A DNA stretch of 64,000 nt from Duganella sp. BJB476 (GCF_003416895.1 NZ_QVIO01000008.1:186001-250000); one strand, 5' to 3'. Counted from the first letter of the stretch, positions 8,690-18,229 are shown. Made by a program: numbers and translations. Notes: generated by a model not told the origin, from the sequence alone.

Positions 8690-8932
8690 TTATAGAAGTT
8701 CGCCGGCGTCGCCGTCGGTGTCGCCTTCGTCCTGCACCCAGGTCAGGATGTCGCCGGGCTGGCAGGCCAGCCGTTCGCAGATCTTCTCCAGCGTGGAGAA
8801 GCGCATGCCCTTTACCTTGCCGGATTTGAGCAGCGACAGATTCTGCTCGGTGATGCCGACATAGGCCGCCAGCTCGCGCGACTTGACCTTGCGCTTGGCC
8901 AGCATCAGGTCGAGGTTGATCAGGATCGCCAT
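8690..8932 (-). CDS. small XRE/YozG-like HTH regulator
   Basis: This 80-residue Cro/C1-type helix-turn-helix protein has the HTH segment SRELAAYVGITEQNLSLLKSGK (about residues 18-39), followed by FSTLEKICERLACQPGDILTW, the hallmark of YozG-like XRE proteins. The start ATG 8932 overlaps the stop of the DUF2975 gene by one base (TGATG), so translation is coupled. Pairs of DUF2975 membrane protein and YozG-like regulator are common and of unknown purpose. The regulator probably controls its own operon. The divergent intergenic region carries two direct repeats that could be its operator. Confidence 0.85.
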   Translation of the reverse strand: MAILINLDLMLAKRKVKSRELAAYVGITEQNLSLLKSGKVKGMRFSTLEKICERLACQPGDILTWVQDEGDTDGDAGELL

Positions 8933-9453
8933 CAGACAAAGCCCTCGTTCTCTTCGCGCAGGCGGCGGCCTTCCTGCATCAGCCGCGTGATCAGGTAGAA
9001 CATGCCGCACACCAGCATCAGCATCAGCTGCTCGGAATTGACGCCGATGGCGAAGTGCTGGTCGCCGTTGCCGGTCATGCGCAGCGCCAGCGTGCGCACC
9101 GGCAGTTCGACGATGGACAGCAGCGTCGAAAGCAGGGTGGCGCCGGCGAAGGCGCGCAGGTGGCCGATCGACTGGGCCGTGAACAGATCCTTGCGGCGAA
9201 AGTTAAGCAGCAGCCGGTCCAGCCGCCACAGTCCATAGAACAGCACCAGCGTGGTGGGCAGCGCCAGCGCCGCGCCGATCGCACGCTGGGCTGGCGTCAG
9301 GGCCAGCTTGGCGCCGAAGGGCATGCCGATGGCGCTCATGTCGATGGTCATGGAGCCGATGCTGGGCGCATAGGTGGTCCAGGCCAGCACGAAGAAGGCC
9401 GCTTGCACGGCAACGCACAACCACAGCAGCGCGCGGATCAGGGTGATTTTCAT
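8932..9453 (-). CDS. DUF2975 four-helix membrane protein
   Basis: The 173-residue protein has about four hydrophobic segments: residues 6-26, a stretch at 57-78, one at 100-118 and one at 137-155. A cytoplasmic charged tail (QEGRRLREENEGFV) ends it. The arrangement and the motif RRKDLFTAQSIGHLR before the third helix fit DUF2975. It forms an operon with the XRE gene through a one-base overlap. The function is unknown. The membrane protein might sense something or hold the regulator at the membrane, but nothing in the sequence shows that. Confidence 0.8.
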   Translation of the reverse strand: MKITLIRALLWLCVAVQAAFFVLAWTTYAPSIGSMTIDMSAIGMPFGAKLALTPAQRAIGAALALPTTLVLFYGLWRLDRLLLNFRRKDLFTAQSIGHLRAFAGATLLSTLLSIVELPVRTLALRMTGNGDQHFAIGVNSEQLMLMLVCGMFYLITRLMQEGRRLREENEGFV

Positions 9454-9456
9454 GTT

Positions 9457-9512
9457 TATCGTAATACAGTAAAAAATTATCGTTTTACATTAAAACTTTG
9501 TTGTTATATATT
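9457..9512 (+). promoter_or_regulatory. promoter and candidate XRE operator in a divergent gap
   Basis: The gap between the DUF2975 operon and the hydrolase gene is AT-rich. TTTACA (9484-9489) and TATATT (9507-9512), 17 bases apart, make a good sigma70 promoter for the hydrolase. Two direct repeats, TATCGTAATACAGTAAAA (9457-9474) and TATCGTTTTACATTAAAA (9478-9495), match at 15 of 18 positions. They start 21 bases apart, two helical turns. The second covers the -35 box and the first abuts the DUF2975 start. This suits binding by the XRE protein to control both directions; that role is inferred. Confidence 0.55.
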
Positions 9513-9533
9513 GTACATTCACGGGAGATAATT

Positions 9534-10373
9534 ATGAAACTCATCTTGGTACTAATAGTGGCGATGTTGTCGGGTTGCGCGGTGCAGATCGGCGAGGGCA
9601 GCGTGGTGCGGCCCGACCGCGCGGGGGACGTGCGTCCTGCGGCGCGCGTGGGCGATGGCGGTGGCGCCTACAAACTGGCGCCCCTGACGCTGGCGGCGGA
9701 CGATGCGCAACTCAACGGCGTCAGCGCCAGCGCCGCCGGTGGTGGCGCCAACCCGCTGACGGTGCTGTACTTCGGCGGCAACGGCTTCCATCTGGATGAA
9801 CATGGCGACCATGTGCTGGCTGCCGTCGGCCCATGCCGCGCGGACGTGGTGATGATCGATTATCGCGGCTATGGCCGCAGCACCGGCGTACCGACCATCG
9901 CCACCATGAAGGCCGACGCGCTGCGCGAGTTCGACCTGGTCAACGCCCAGGCGCCGGGCCGGGTGATCGTGCATGGGCAGTCGCTGGGCAGCTTCATCGC
10001 TGCCTACGTGGCGCAGCAGCGGCCGGCCGTGCGCGGGCTGATACTGGAGTCGACCACCACCAATGCGCGCGACTGGGCCAACAATATGCTGCCGTGGTAT
10101 GCGTGGCCGTTCGTGCGGGTGGAGGTGGGCGAGTCGCTGAAGGGGATAGACAACGTGGCGGCGGCTTCGGGCTTCGCCGGGCCGGCGCTGGTGCTGGAAG
10201 GGAGCGACGACAAGGTGACGCCGCCACGCCTGGCGCGCCAGGTCTACGACGCCCTGCCGACGCAATCCAAGCGCATGGTGATGGTGCCGGACGCCGGACA
10301 CAATGACGTGCTGTCCAGCGCCGCGGTGCGGCCGGCCTACTGCGAGTTTGTGCAGCAGCTGGCGTCTAAATAG
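9534..10373 (+). CDS. alpha/beta hydrolase lipoprotein
   Basis: The 279-residue protein starts at ATG 9534 with GGGAG upstream. The frame is open from a TTG at 9498, but only the later start gives a lipoprotein signal (MKLILVLIVAMLSGCAVQ; lipobox LSGC, Cys16). The hydrolase core carries GQSLG with Ser150, a likely Asp near ALVLEGSDDKVTPP, and His in VPDAGHNDVLSS. It resembles the YsoC/YqkD-like Abhd13/17 serine hydrolases. The protein is probably anchored in the membrane facing the periplasm; the substrate is unknown. It is divergent from the XRE/DUF2975 operon and shares its control region. Confidence 0.75.
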   Translation: MKLILVLIVAMLSGCAVQIGEGSVVRPDRAGDVRPAARVGDGGGAYKLAPLTLAADDAQLNGVSASAAGGGANPLTVLYFGGNGFHLDEHGDHVLAAVGPCRADVVMIDYRGYGRSTGVPTIATMKADALREFDLVNAQAPGRVIVHGQSLGSFIAAYVAQQRPAVRGLILESTTTNARDWANNMLPWYAWPFVRVEVGESLKGIDNVAAASGFAGPALVLEGSDDKVTPPRLARQVYDALPTQSKRMVMVPDAGHNDVLSSAAVRPAYCEFVQQLASK

Positions 10374-10374
10374 T

Positions 10375-10908
10375 TTATTTAATATCGAAGATATCGATAG
10401 GGCGCGGCACCGGCTTGACGCTGCGGCGCCAGCGCAGCAGCATCAGGTGGTAGCAGCCCCAGAAGCCGGCGGTCAAGCCAAACACCACGGCCGACAGCGG
10501 ATTGCCGACGAAGTCCGGGTCCAGCGGCAGATGGTCGTGCATGTGCAGGTAGGCTTCGAACAGGCGGTAGATCAGGCGGCCGAAGAACAGCATCGTCACC
10601 AGCAGGCCGAAACGGCGGTTCTGCGTGTAGAAGAAGCCCTCGGCGGTGTTTTGCAGGCGCGTCAGTTTCATGTTGCGGTGGCCCAGCGCGGCGCCGACGG
10701 CGGCGCCGACCAGCAGCGCGGCCAGCGCCTGCCATTTTCCGATCAGGACCACGGCCAGCGCGGCCAGCGTCACGCCGGCCACCGCCGCGTAGGCGACGTG
10801 GCGCCACAGTTCGGATTTGTTGCGGCCCATCATGCGTTTCAGGCGCGAGTAGATGCGCCAGATGGCCAGCGGCACCAGCAGCAACAAGACGATAGTAGGC
10901 ATATCCAT
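10375..10908 (-). CDS. uncharacterised integral membrane protein
   Basis: This protein of about 177 residues starts at ATG 10908 or ATG 10902; the frame is open to a TTG at 10920. It has several hydrophobic segments: TIVLLLLVPLAIW at the N-terminus, HVAYAAVAGVTLAALAVVLIG, ALAALLVGAAVGAALG, LLVTMLFFGRLIY and SAVVFGLTAGFWGCYHLMLL. A basic cytoplasmic loop RIYSRLKRMMGRNKSE lies between. Some features recall DUF1453/CcdC-like proteins, but I cannot claim the family. It converges on the hydrolase gene with one base between stops. Confidence 0.6.
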   Translation of the reverse strand: MDMPTIVLLLLVPLAIWRIYSRLKRMMGRNKSELWRHVAYAAVAGVTLAALAVVLIGKWQALAALLVGAAVGAALGHRNMKLTRLQNTAEGFFYTQNRRFGLLVTMLFFGRLIYRLFEAYLHMHDHLPLDPDFVGNPLSAVVFGLTAGFWGCYHLMLLRWRRSVKPVPRPIDIFDIK

Positions 10909-11073
10909 AAGCGATTCCAACGGCGTGATTCGAAGAACCGCGATTGTACGCCAACCGGCCGCCGCGCCCCAGCGTTACAGATTGTCACGCATTATCCGGC
11001 AGTGATTGACAATCCCGGATAGCATAAGCAAACTGAACTGCAGCAGCCCCGCTTCTGGACCGAAAGGATATCC

Positions 11074-13533
11074 ATGAACAAACCGTTAACCTTGCTGCCC
11101 CTGAATCTGGGATTGATGGCCGCCTCGCCGCAGGCCGGCGCGCAGGAGGGCGGTTACCGCCTGCCGCCTTCCGCCCTGCTGGACATCGTCGACGCGCCGC
11201 GCGCGCCGGCGCTCAGCCTGAGCCCCCAGCGCAACCTGGTCGCCGTGGTGCAAACGCCGCCGCTGCCGGGCATCGCCGAAGTGGCGCAGCCGGAGCTCAA
11301 GCTGGCCGGCCTGCGCATCAATCCACGCACCTGTTCCTCCTCCCGTTTTTCGTTCGGCACCGACCTCGGTCTGCTCGATATCGCCACGCAAAAGGAAAGC
11401 CGCATCCGCGGGCTGCCGCGCGCGCTGCGCCTGGCGGACCTGGCGTGGTCGCCGGACCAGCGCTACCTGGCGTTCTCGCACGTGGCCTACAAGGGCGAGC
11501 GCGGCGCGGTGGAGCTGTGGCTGGTGGATATCGAGTCGCGCAAGGCCAAGCGCTTGTCGGCGCAGCCTTTGTCGGCGGTGCTGACGCGCGGCTTCAACTG
11601 GCTGCCGGACAGCAGCGGCCTGCTGGTGCACTGGCGTCCGGCCGGCATCGGCAAGGCGCCGCAGTCGGACGGCGTGCCGACCGGCCCGATCCAGCAGGAC
11701 AGCGAACCCGGTGGCGCCATGCGCCAGCTGCGCACCTATCAGGATCTGCTGAAGAACGAGGGCGACGCCCGCCTGTTCGAGTACTACATCACCGTGCAGA
11801 TGGTGCTGCTGGACCTGCATGGCAAGCCACGCATGATCGGCGCGCCGGGGCAGTTCTCGCGCACCTCGATCGCGCCGGGCGGCCAGTACCTGCTGACGCA
11901 AAGCGTGACGCGGCCATACTCCTACATCGTGCCGGCATCGAGCTTCGGCGAGCGGGTCGACGTGCGCGACCTGAATGGCGAGGTGCTGCACACGGTGACC
12001 ACGCTGCCGCTGGAAGAAGGCCTGCCGCAGGGGAATGACGCGGTGTCCGAAGGCGTGCGCCACGTGTCGTGGCGGGCCGACGTGCCGGCTACGCTGGTGT
12101 GGACCGAGGCGCAGGATGGCGGCGATCCGGCGCGCCCGGTGATCGACAATATCCGCGACCTGGTCTACGTGCACGCGGCGCCGTTCCGCGAACCGCCGCT
12201 GGTGCTGGCGCGGCTGACGATGCGCTACGCCGGCATCGCCTGGGGACGCGGCGATGTCGCGCTGATCAACGAGCGCTGGCACAAGACGCGCGACTATAAG
12301 CAGTGGATGATTGAGCCTGAACACTTGTCCACGCCGCCGGAGCTGATCTACGCCGGTTCGTACGAAGACCGCTACAACAGCCCCGGTTCACCGGTGATGC
12401 GGGCCGACGCCAGCGGCTTCCCGCGCCTGCTGATCGGCCCCGGCACCACGGTGTTGCTGGACGGCGCCGGCGCCACGCCTGAAGGCGACCGTCCCTTCAT
12501 CGACCGTCTGAGTCTGACCACCAAACAAAAGGTGCGTTTGTTCCAGAGCGCCGCGCCGTATTTCGAGAACGTCGCGGCGGTGCTCAACGACGAAGGCACG
12601 CTGCTGCTGACGACGCGCGAATCGCCGACCGAGCGGCCCAACTACTACCTGCGCGACCTGACCAAGCCAGAGGACGCGCAGCTGACGGCGCTGACCAACT
12701 ACCCGCATCCGACCCCGCAGCTGAAGGATGTGCACAAGGAGCAGATCCGCTATCCGCGCAACGACGGCGTCGAGCTGACGGCCACGCTGATGCTGCCCTC
12801 CGGTTACGACGCCGTCCGCGACGGCCCGTTGCCGTTGCTGATGTGGGCCTATCCGCAGGAATTCAAATCGGCCGGCGCGGCCAGCCAGACCACCGGGTCA
12901 CCGTACCGTTTCAACGCGGTCAGCTACTGGGGACCGGCGGCCTTCCTGGCGATGGGTTACGCGGTGCTGGACAATCCATCCTTCCCCATCATCGGCGCCG
13001 GCGAAGAGGAGCCGAACGACAGCTATCTGCCGCAGCTGGTGGCGGACGCGCAGGCTGCGGTGGACGAGGTGGTGCGGCGCGGCGTGGCCGACCGCCACCG
13101 CATCGCCATCGGCGGCCATTCGTATGGCGCTTTCATGACCGGCAACCTGCTGGCGCACACGCGGCTGTTCCGCGCCGGGATAGCGCGCAGCGGCGCCTAC
13201 AATCGCACGCTGACGCCATTCGGTTTCCAGTCCGAGGAGCGGCCGTTCTGGCAGGCGCAGGAGGTGTACCAGGCCATGTCGCCGTTCAATAACGCCGACA
13301 AGATCAAGGATGCGATGCTGTTGATCCACGGCGCGGAGGACAGCAACACCGGCACCTTCCCCTTGCAGAGCGAGCGCATGTTCCAGGCCATCAAAGGCCT
13401 GGGCGGCACGGCGCGGCTGGTGATGCTGCCGAACGAATCGCACGCCTACCGCGCGCGCGAATCGATCCTGCACATGCTGTACGAAACCAATGCGTGGCTG
13501 GATAAATACGTCAAGCACGCGAAACCGGGGTAG
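11074..13533 (+). CDS. S9 family prolyl-oligopeptidase-type serine peptidase, secreted
   Basis: The 819-residue protein has a signal peptide (about residues 1-23, ending AGAQ), an N-terminal beta-propeller (about 40-540) and a C-terminal alpha/beta hydrolase domain. The catalytic triad is readable: Ser683 in GGHSYGAF, Asp756 in HGAEDSNTG and His790 in NESHAYRARES. The layout fits S9 peptidases of the acylaminoacyl or glutamyl endopeptidase-like branch, which cut short peptides in the periplasm. The start has GAAAGGA upstream. It is a single-gene unit followed at 13578 by a tiny proline-rich ORF. Confidence 0.85.
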   Translation: MNKPLTLLPLNLGLMAASPQAGAQEGGYRLPPSALLDIVDAPRAPALSLSPQRNLVAVVQTPPLPGIAEVAQPELKLAGLRINPRTCSSSRFSFGTDLGLLDIATQKESRIRGLPRALRLADLAWSPDQRYLAFSHVAYKGERGAVELWLVDIESRKAKRLSAQPLSAVLTRGFNWLPDSSGLLVHWRPAGIGKAPQSDGVPTGPIQQDSEPGGAMRQLRTYQDLLKNEGDARLFEYYITVQMVLLDLHGKPRMIGAPGQFSRTSIAPGGQYLLTQSVTRPYSYIVPASSFGERVDVRDLNGEVLHTVTTLPLEEGLPQGNDAVSEGVRHVSWRADVPATLVWTEAQDGGDPARPVIDNIRDLVYVHAAPFREPPLVLARLTMRYAGIAWGRGDVALINERWHKTRDYKQWMIEPEHLSTPPELIYAGSYEDRYNSPGSPVMRADASGFPRLLIGPGTTVLLDGAGATPEGDRPFIDRLSLTTKQKVRLFQSAAPYFENVAAVLNDEGTLLLTTRESPTERPNYYLRDLTKPEDAQLTALTNYPHPTPQLKDVHKEQIRYPRNDGVELTATLMLPSGYDAVRDGPLPLLMWAYPQEFKSAGAASQTTGSPYRFNAVSYWGPAAFLAMGYAVLDNPSFPIIGAGEEEPNDSYLPQLVADAQAAVDEVVRRGVADRHRIAIGGHSYGAFMTGNLLAHTRLFRAGIARSGAYNRTLTPFGFQSEERPFWQAQEVYQAMSPFNNADKIKDAMLLIHGAEDSNTGTFPLQSERMFQAIKGLGGTARLVMLPNESHAYRARESILHMLYETNAWLDKYVKHAKPG

Positions 13534-13577
13534 GGCGGCGTAGAATGGGGGACGTGTCAGCTCAAGGAGTACCGACC

Positions 13578-13691
13578 ATGCACAACGCACACCGCGCCCC
13601 CGATCCCGTACCGGTGGATGATCCGGCGCCGCCGGCCATCCCCCATCCCGTGCCGCAGGACGACCCGGTGCCGGACCACAACCCGAGTTAG
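13578..13691 (+). CDS. putative 37-residue proline/aspartate-rich small protein
   Basis: A short frame runs from ATG 13578 to TAG 13691, preceded by AAGGAG at 13564-13569, the best ribosome site nearby, with an 8-base spacer. The peptide is made of near-repeats of Asp/Pro/Val (DPVPVDDPAPPA, then PVPQDDPVPDHN) and has no hydrophobic segment. A TAGAAT at 13541 could be a -10. Its stop overlaps the stop of the convergent tamB. No family is recognised. The strong Shine-Dalgarno and internal repeat argue for translation. Confidence 0.45.
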   Translation: MHNAHRAPDPVPVDDPAPPAIPHPVPQDDPVPDHNPS

Positions 13692-16600
13692 TCGAAAGCC
13701 CAGGTGTAGAGCACGTCCAGCGCGTTGTTGGTGCCGGTCTGGAATTGCAGCGAGATGCGCGGGTTCAGCTTGTATTTGAGCTTGACCAGGCTGGTCGCCG
13801 TGCCCGCGCCCTGTTCGAAGCTCAGGTAGGCGCGCGACGACAGGCGCTTGCCCACCGTGACCACCGTGGTCTGCAATCCGGTCGCCGCGCCGGCCGCTGT
13901 GCCGGCGGCTTGGCTCACGCCCAGTTCATCCACTCCCAGCGCATTGGCCAGCTTGCCCTGGCCGCCGCCGAACAGCGCGCCCGCAGCGGCGCTGAGCAGC
14001 GCCATGTCGTTGCCGCCGGTGTTGTCGATGCCGTGGCCCAGCACCAGCCAGGCCAGCTTGTCGCTGTCCGACACGGCCGGTGTCGACACCAGCTTGGCCA
14101 CCGGCGCCAGCGCCGTGCCGCGTACTTCCACGCCCGCTTCCACATTGGTCTCGCTGAGCGCTTCGCCTTCCGGTCCACGGCGCACGGCCAGGATGTTCAG
14201 GCCGGGGTTGTCGTAGGCGCCGGTGAAGTTGATCACGCCGCGGTCGATCGCCAGCTTCTGTCCATAGGCCGCATAGGTACCGCTCTCCACGCGGATGCTG
14301 CCGGTGACGCGCGGCGGCCGGCGGTCCGCCACGCGGATACGCACCGTCCCCGCCAGTTGTGCATCCAGGCCTTTGCCTTTCAGCTTGAAGGCGTCGCCCA
14401 GGTCGGCCTCGAGGTCGATGTTGAGCGGCTGGCCCTGCGGCGTCTTGACCGGGGCCGCACCCTTGCCGATGATGACCACGTCGTCGCTGAGCGTTGGCGT
14501 GTTCTCGCCGGCCAGTTCGATGTTGGCGCGGTCGGCGCGGAATTTTCCGTCCAGCTGGAAGCGCTTGGCGTCGCGTATCAGCGTGCTTTGGCCGCTGATG
14601 ACCAGGATGCGGTCCGGCCGCGCCAGCACTTCCAGCTTGTCGGCGCTGAGTTTGAGGTTCATGGTGGCTTCGTTGCCGGCGTAACGTATCCAGCCGTCGG
14701 CCTGGGCGTGGCCCTCGGCGCCGTCGAAGGCCAGCTTTTGCAGTTGCAGCTGGTCGCCGGTGAGGCGCGCCTGCAACTGGCCGTTGCGCAGCTTGATGCC
14801 CTGGTCCACCCAGTTCAGCACCAGCTTGTCGCCGCTGATGTCGCCGTTCAGTTGCGGTGCGCCCAGGGTGCCGCTGCCGCTGACGGCCAGCTTCAGGGCG
14901 CCGTCGATTTCCAGTCCCGGTTGGCCGGCCAATGGCGCCAACCAGGCCAGCGATCCCATATTGGCGTTGCCGTTCAGCGTGATGGCGCTGCTCTCGGCCA
15001 GGCGGCTTTCCTGCAGCTGGGCGGTGGCGTCGATGCGGGCCTGGCCGGCGCGGGTGCCGTCCAGGTTCAGTTGCAGGTGCAGCGTACCGTCGTTGACGTC
15101 GACGCGGCCGTCCAGCGTGCGCAGGCCGAGTGGCTGCGGCAGGTCGGCGCCGGTGATGGTCAGGTCGCCCTGTTCGCGATACACATGCAGCATGCCGCCG
15201 AGGACCGGCGGGTTGCCCTTGCTGGCCGCTTGCAGGTTCATGCTCCATTCCGCGCCGATCGTCATATTGCTGCGGACGTTGTCGCGCCAGGCGTCGGAGA
15301 GCTGGGCCAGGTAGTTGACCGGTACGCCGGCCGCCTGGCCTTTGCTGCGCCAGGCCGGGCCGTTTTTTTCCAGGCTGTCGATGCGGATGCTGCCATCGGG
15401 GAGCTTGATGGTGGCGCTGCCCAGGGCGATCTGCTCCGGGTGCAGCAGGCCGGCCACGCCGCTGCCTGCGGGGGCGGTCAGTTTCAGCGGCGCCGGCGCG
15501 GCCAGCGTGAGGGCGAAGCGGCCGCGGTTTTGCAGGGTGTCGATGGCGCCGGTCCAGCTGTCGTTGGCCCAGCCGCCTTTGACGCGGACGGCGGCGTCGA
15601 AGTCGGCGTTGCTGGCGCTGACTTGCAGCGTGTGATTGCTGCGCGTGCCGCTGGTTTGCAGGCGCGCCTTGTCCAGCGTCAGGGCAGGGGAGATGTAGTG
15701 GGTGATCTCGATGTCGCTGACCAGCGGCACGTCGGCGTAGGTGTCGGTTTCGGCGGCGCCGCGTGCTGCCGCGCCGCGCTTGGCTGGCGTTCCCGGCGTA
15801 GTCGCTGGTGCTGTGCCGGCCGCCATGGCGACGGTGCTGCCCAGCGTGGCGCTGCCGCGTATCGTGCCGATCTGCTGCTGGCCCGGCGCGCGCAGGTTGG
15901 CGCCGTCCAGCGTGAGCGCCAGCGCCGGCTTGGCGGTGGTGCCGGACAGGGTGCCGCTGGCGCGCAGCGTGCCGGCGAACTGCGGACCCAGTGCGGCCAG
16001 TTGCGGCGCATTGAGCTTCCATTCCAGCTTGTCGAGCGCGCTGCCGAAGCTGCCCTTCGCTTGCAGGCTGTTGGAAGCCAGTCGCAGGTCGATGTCGGCG
16101 TTGCTGATGCTGTCCTTGTCGGCGTTCAGTTTCGCGTAGCCGCTCAAGGGCGCGTTGGCGAAGGTCGATGGTTGCAGCGTCAGGTTCAGGCCTGCGCGCC
16201 AGTCGCTCGCCAGCCGCGCGTCGGCCGTGAACGTAGCGTTGACGGAACCCGCCTGCGCCGCGCCGAATGCTGCGGGATTCAGGCGCTGTATGGCGCCGTT
16301 CATTTTCAGCTCGGGCGTTTTCTTCGGCCCGGCCAGTGCGATGTCGCCGGCGGCGTGGATCAGGCTATCCGGCGCGGGGCGTTTGGCGGAGGCGAGGCCC
16401 AGGCCCTTGGCGTCGGCTTCGAAGGTGGTGCGCGGCGCTTCGATGCTGCCGCTGACGATGCCGCTGGCGTTGACGGCGCCAATCAAGTCACTGGCCACCG
16501 CCGACAATTGGCGGGCGTCGATCTTCCAGCGCAGCTGTTCGCCCGGCGCGCCGAAGCTGCCGCTGATGTCGGCGGTGTTCTGCGCCATCGCCAGGTGGGC

Positions 16601-18229
16601 GTCGACGCCGCTGATGTGTTTTGCGTCGGCATTGAGCTTGCCATTGCCGGACAGGGTTTGGCCCGCCAGCTTGCTGGCCTTCAGGTCGAAGCCTGCCGCG
16701 ACCTGCCATGCGGGGGAGACGTGGCCGCTGGCGTTGATGTCGGCATTGAGGTCGGCGATCGGATAGCTGGCGCCCAACGCGGACGGGTCGAAGTGCTCGG
16801 CGCGCAGCTTGGCGCTGAACTCCTGCTTGTCTTTCAGGCTGGCCTGGCCGGTGGCGCTGATGCTGCCTTTCTTCGCCAGCAGGCGCACCTGGTGCAGTTG
16901 CAGCACGGCGTCCGCCAGCGTAGCTTGCAGGTCGAGGCGCAGGCCGTCCTGCGACAGCCTGGCATCCAGCGTCTGTTTGGCCGGCGTGCTGGCCAGCGTG
17001 ATGTCGCCGGCGACGCTGGTTTTGTTGATGCTGCTGTGGATGTTCTTCAGGTCCAGGCGGTCGGTGTGCAGCGTGAATTGCGCGGCGTCGATGCCGGCTT
17101 CGGGGCCGCTGCGCTTGACGTGGCCGCCGCCGGTGAAGCGTCCCGCCGCGCCCAGGTCGAGCAGCACGTTTTCCAGCGTGGAGGCGGTCAGCGTGCCGGC
17201 CAGCTTGCCGCTGAAGGCTTGCAGCGGCAGGCCTTGCTGGTCGAGCGGGGCCGCCTTGCCCTGGTTCTGCAGGGCGAATTGGCCGGACAGTTTCTGGTCC
17301 GCCGTGATGGCGGCGCTAGCCTTGAGGCTGAATTTCGCCTGCGGCCAGCCGGGATTGAAGCCGGCCGGATCGAGGTCGCGGCCGTCCAGGTCCAGCGCGC
17401 GCAGGATGATCGGATCGAACGGCGCCAGCGCCACGTAGGCCTTGCCGCTGGCGCCATTGGCGCTGCCCTGCGCCTGCAATGTCATCAGCGTCAGGTTGCC
17501 GCCGGCTTGCAGCGACAGTTGCGCGGCGCCGGCGCTGGCGGGAGCTTGCGTCAGCGCTGCCTTGCCTTGCAGTGTGAACGGTTTGCTGGCGGCTATGGTC
17601 AGGTCGGCCTTGGCATCGCCGAACGCGGTGTGCGCGCTGGCGTCTTCCAGGTGCCAGCTGCTCTTGTCGCCGTACAGCTTGAAGCGCAGGCGCTCGATCA
17701 CGTTGCTGCCGGCGGCGCTGGTCAGCGTCAGCTTGTCGAGCCGCGCGTCGGACAGGTTGAGGCGGAACGGCGCGGCCAGCGATTCCGGCATCTTGGCCGG
17801 CTCCGACGGGCCCAGGCTCTGCACCGTCAGCGCCGCCACATGCAGCTCGCTGATGGACAGGCCTTCCGAAAAATACTGCAACGGCGACCAGTTGATGTCG
17901 ATGTTGTCGGCCGTGATGACGCTGTCCTTGCTGCGGTAGACCAGCCGTCCGATGTGCATGCGGTGGTACAGCGATCCGCTCACGCCGCTGACGGCGACCT
18001 GCCCGCCACTGGCGTTGGCAATGCGCTGCACCAGCTGCTGCAAGGTCGATTCGCGGCCCAGCAGCCAGAAGGCGCCGGCCAGCAGGGCCGCGAGCACCGC
18101 CAGCGAAATCAGCAAGCGGCGCGGCCAGCGGCGACGCGCGAGTGCGGGAGTGGACGCAGGCGCAGGCGTCGGCGTCGGCGTAGCGGCGTCCGGCGCGTCC
18201 GGTGGCGGATTGTTTTTGTTGTCGGCCAT
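13688..18229 (-). CDS. tamB: TamB, inner-membrane component of the translocation and assembly module
   Basis: The 1513-residue protein has a Thr/Pro/Ala-rich N-terminal cytoplasmic tail, one membrane helix at about residues 35-52 (RLLISLAVLAALLAGAFWLL) and then a very long beta-rich periplasmic region. The C-terminal DUF490 domain ends in an aromatic residue (NALDVLYTWAFD). TamB spans the periplasm as a hydrophobic groove and works with TamA in outer-membrane protein insertion and phospholipid transport. The gene starts inside the tamA stop (TGATG, one-base overlap). Repeated paralogous strands such as LNADKDSISNADIDLRLA are normal for the family. Confidence 0.92.
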   Translation of the reverse strand: MADNKNNPPPDAPDAATPTPTPAPASTPALARRRWPRRLLISLAVLAALLAGAFWLLGRESTLQQLVQRIANASGGQVAVSGVSGSLYHRMHIGRLVYRSKDSVITADNIDINWSPLQYFSEGLSISELHVAALTVQSLGPSEPAKMPESLAAPFRLNLSDARLDKLTLTSAAGSNVIERLRFKLYGDKSSWHLEDASAHTAFGDAKADLTIAASKPFTLQGKAALTQAPASAGAAQLSLQAGGNLTLMTLQAQGSANGASGKAYVALAPFDPIILRALDLDGRDLDPAGFNPGWPQAKFSLKASAAITADQKLSGQFALQNQGKAAPLDQQGLPLQAFSGKLAGTLTASTLENVLLDLGAAGRFTGGGHVKRSGPEAGIDAAQFTLHTDRLDLKNIHSSINKTSVAGDITLASTPAKQTLDARLSQDGLRLDLQATLADAVLQLHQVRLLAKKGSISATGQASLKDKQEFSAKLRAEHFDPSALGASYPIADLNADINASGHVSPAWQVAAGFDLKASKLAGQTLSGNGKLNADAKHISGVDAHLAMAQNTADISGSFGAPGEQLRWKIDARQLSAVASDLIGAVNASGIVSGSIEAPRTTFEADAKGLGLASAKRPAPDSLIHAAGDIALAGPKKTPELKMNGAIQRLNPAAFGAAQAGSVNATFTADARLASDWRAGLNLTLQPSTFANAPLSGYAKLNADKDSISNADIDLRLASNSLQAKGSFGSALDKLEWKLNAPQLAALGPQFAGTLRASGTLSGTTAKPALALTLDGANLRAPGQQQIGTIRGSATLGSTVAMAAGTAPATTPGTPAKRGAAARGAAETDTYADVPLVSDIEITHYISPALTLDKARLQTSGTRSNHTLQVSASNADFDAAVRVKGGWANDSWTGAIDTLQNRGRFALTLAAPAPLKLTAPAGSGVAGLLHPEQIALGSATIKLPDGSIRIDSLEKNGPAWRSKGQAAGVPVNYLAQLSDAWRDNVRSNMTIGAEWSMNLQAASKGNPPVLGGMLHVYREQGDLTITGADLPQPLGLRTLDGRVDVNDGTLHLQLNLDGTRAGQARIDATAQLQESRLAESSAITLNGNANMGSLAWLAPLAGQPGLEIDGALKLAVSGSGTLGAPQLNGDISGDKLVLNWVDQGIKLRNGQLQARLTGDQLQLQKLAFDGAEGHAQADGWIRYAGNEATMNLKLSADKLEVLARPDRILVISGQSTLIRDAKRFQLDGKFRADRANIELAGENTPTLSDDVVIIGKGAAPVKTPQGQPLNIDLEADLGDAFKLKGKGLDAQLAGTVRIRVADRRPPRVTGSIRVESGTYAAYGQKLAIDRGVINFTGAYDNPGLNILAVRRGPEGEALSETNVEAGVEVRGTALAPVAKLVSTPAVSDSDKLAWLVLGHGIDNTGGNDMALLSAAAGALFGGGQGKLANALGVDELGVSQAAGTAAGAATGLQTTVVTVGKRLSSRAYLSFEQGAGTATSLVKLKYKLNPRISLQFQTGTNNALDVLYTWAFD

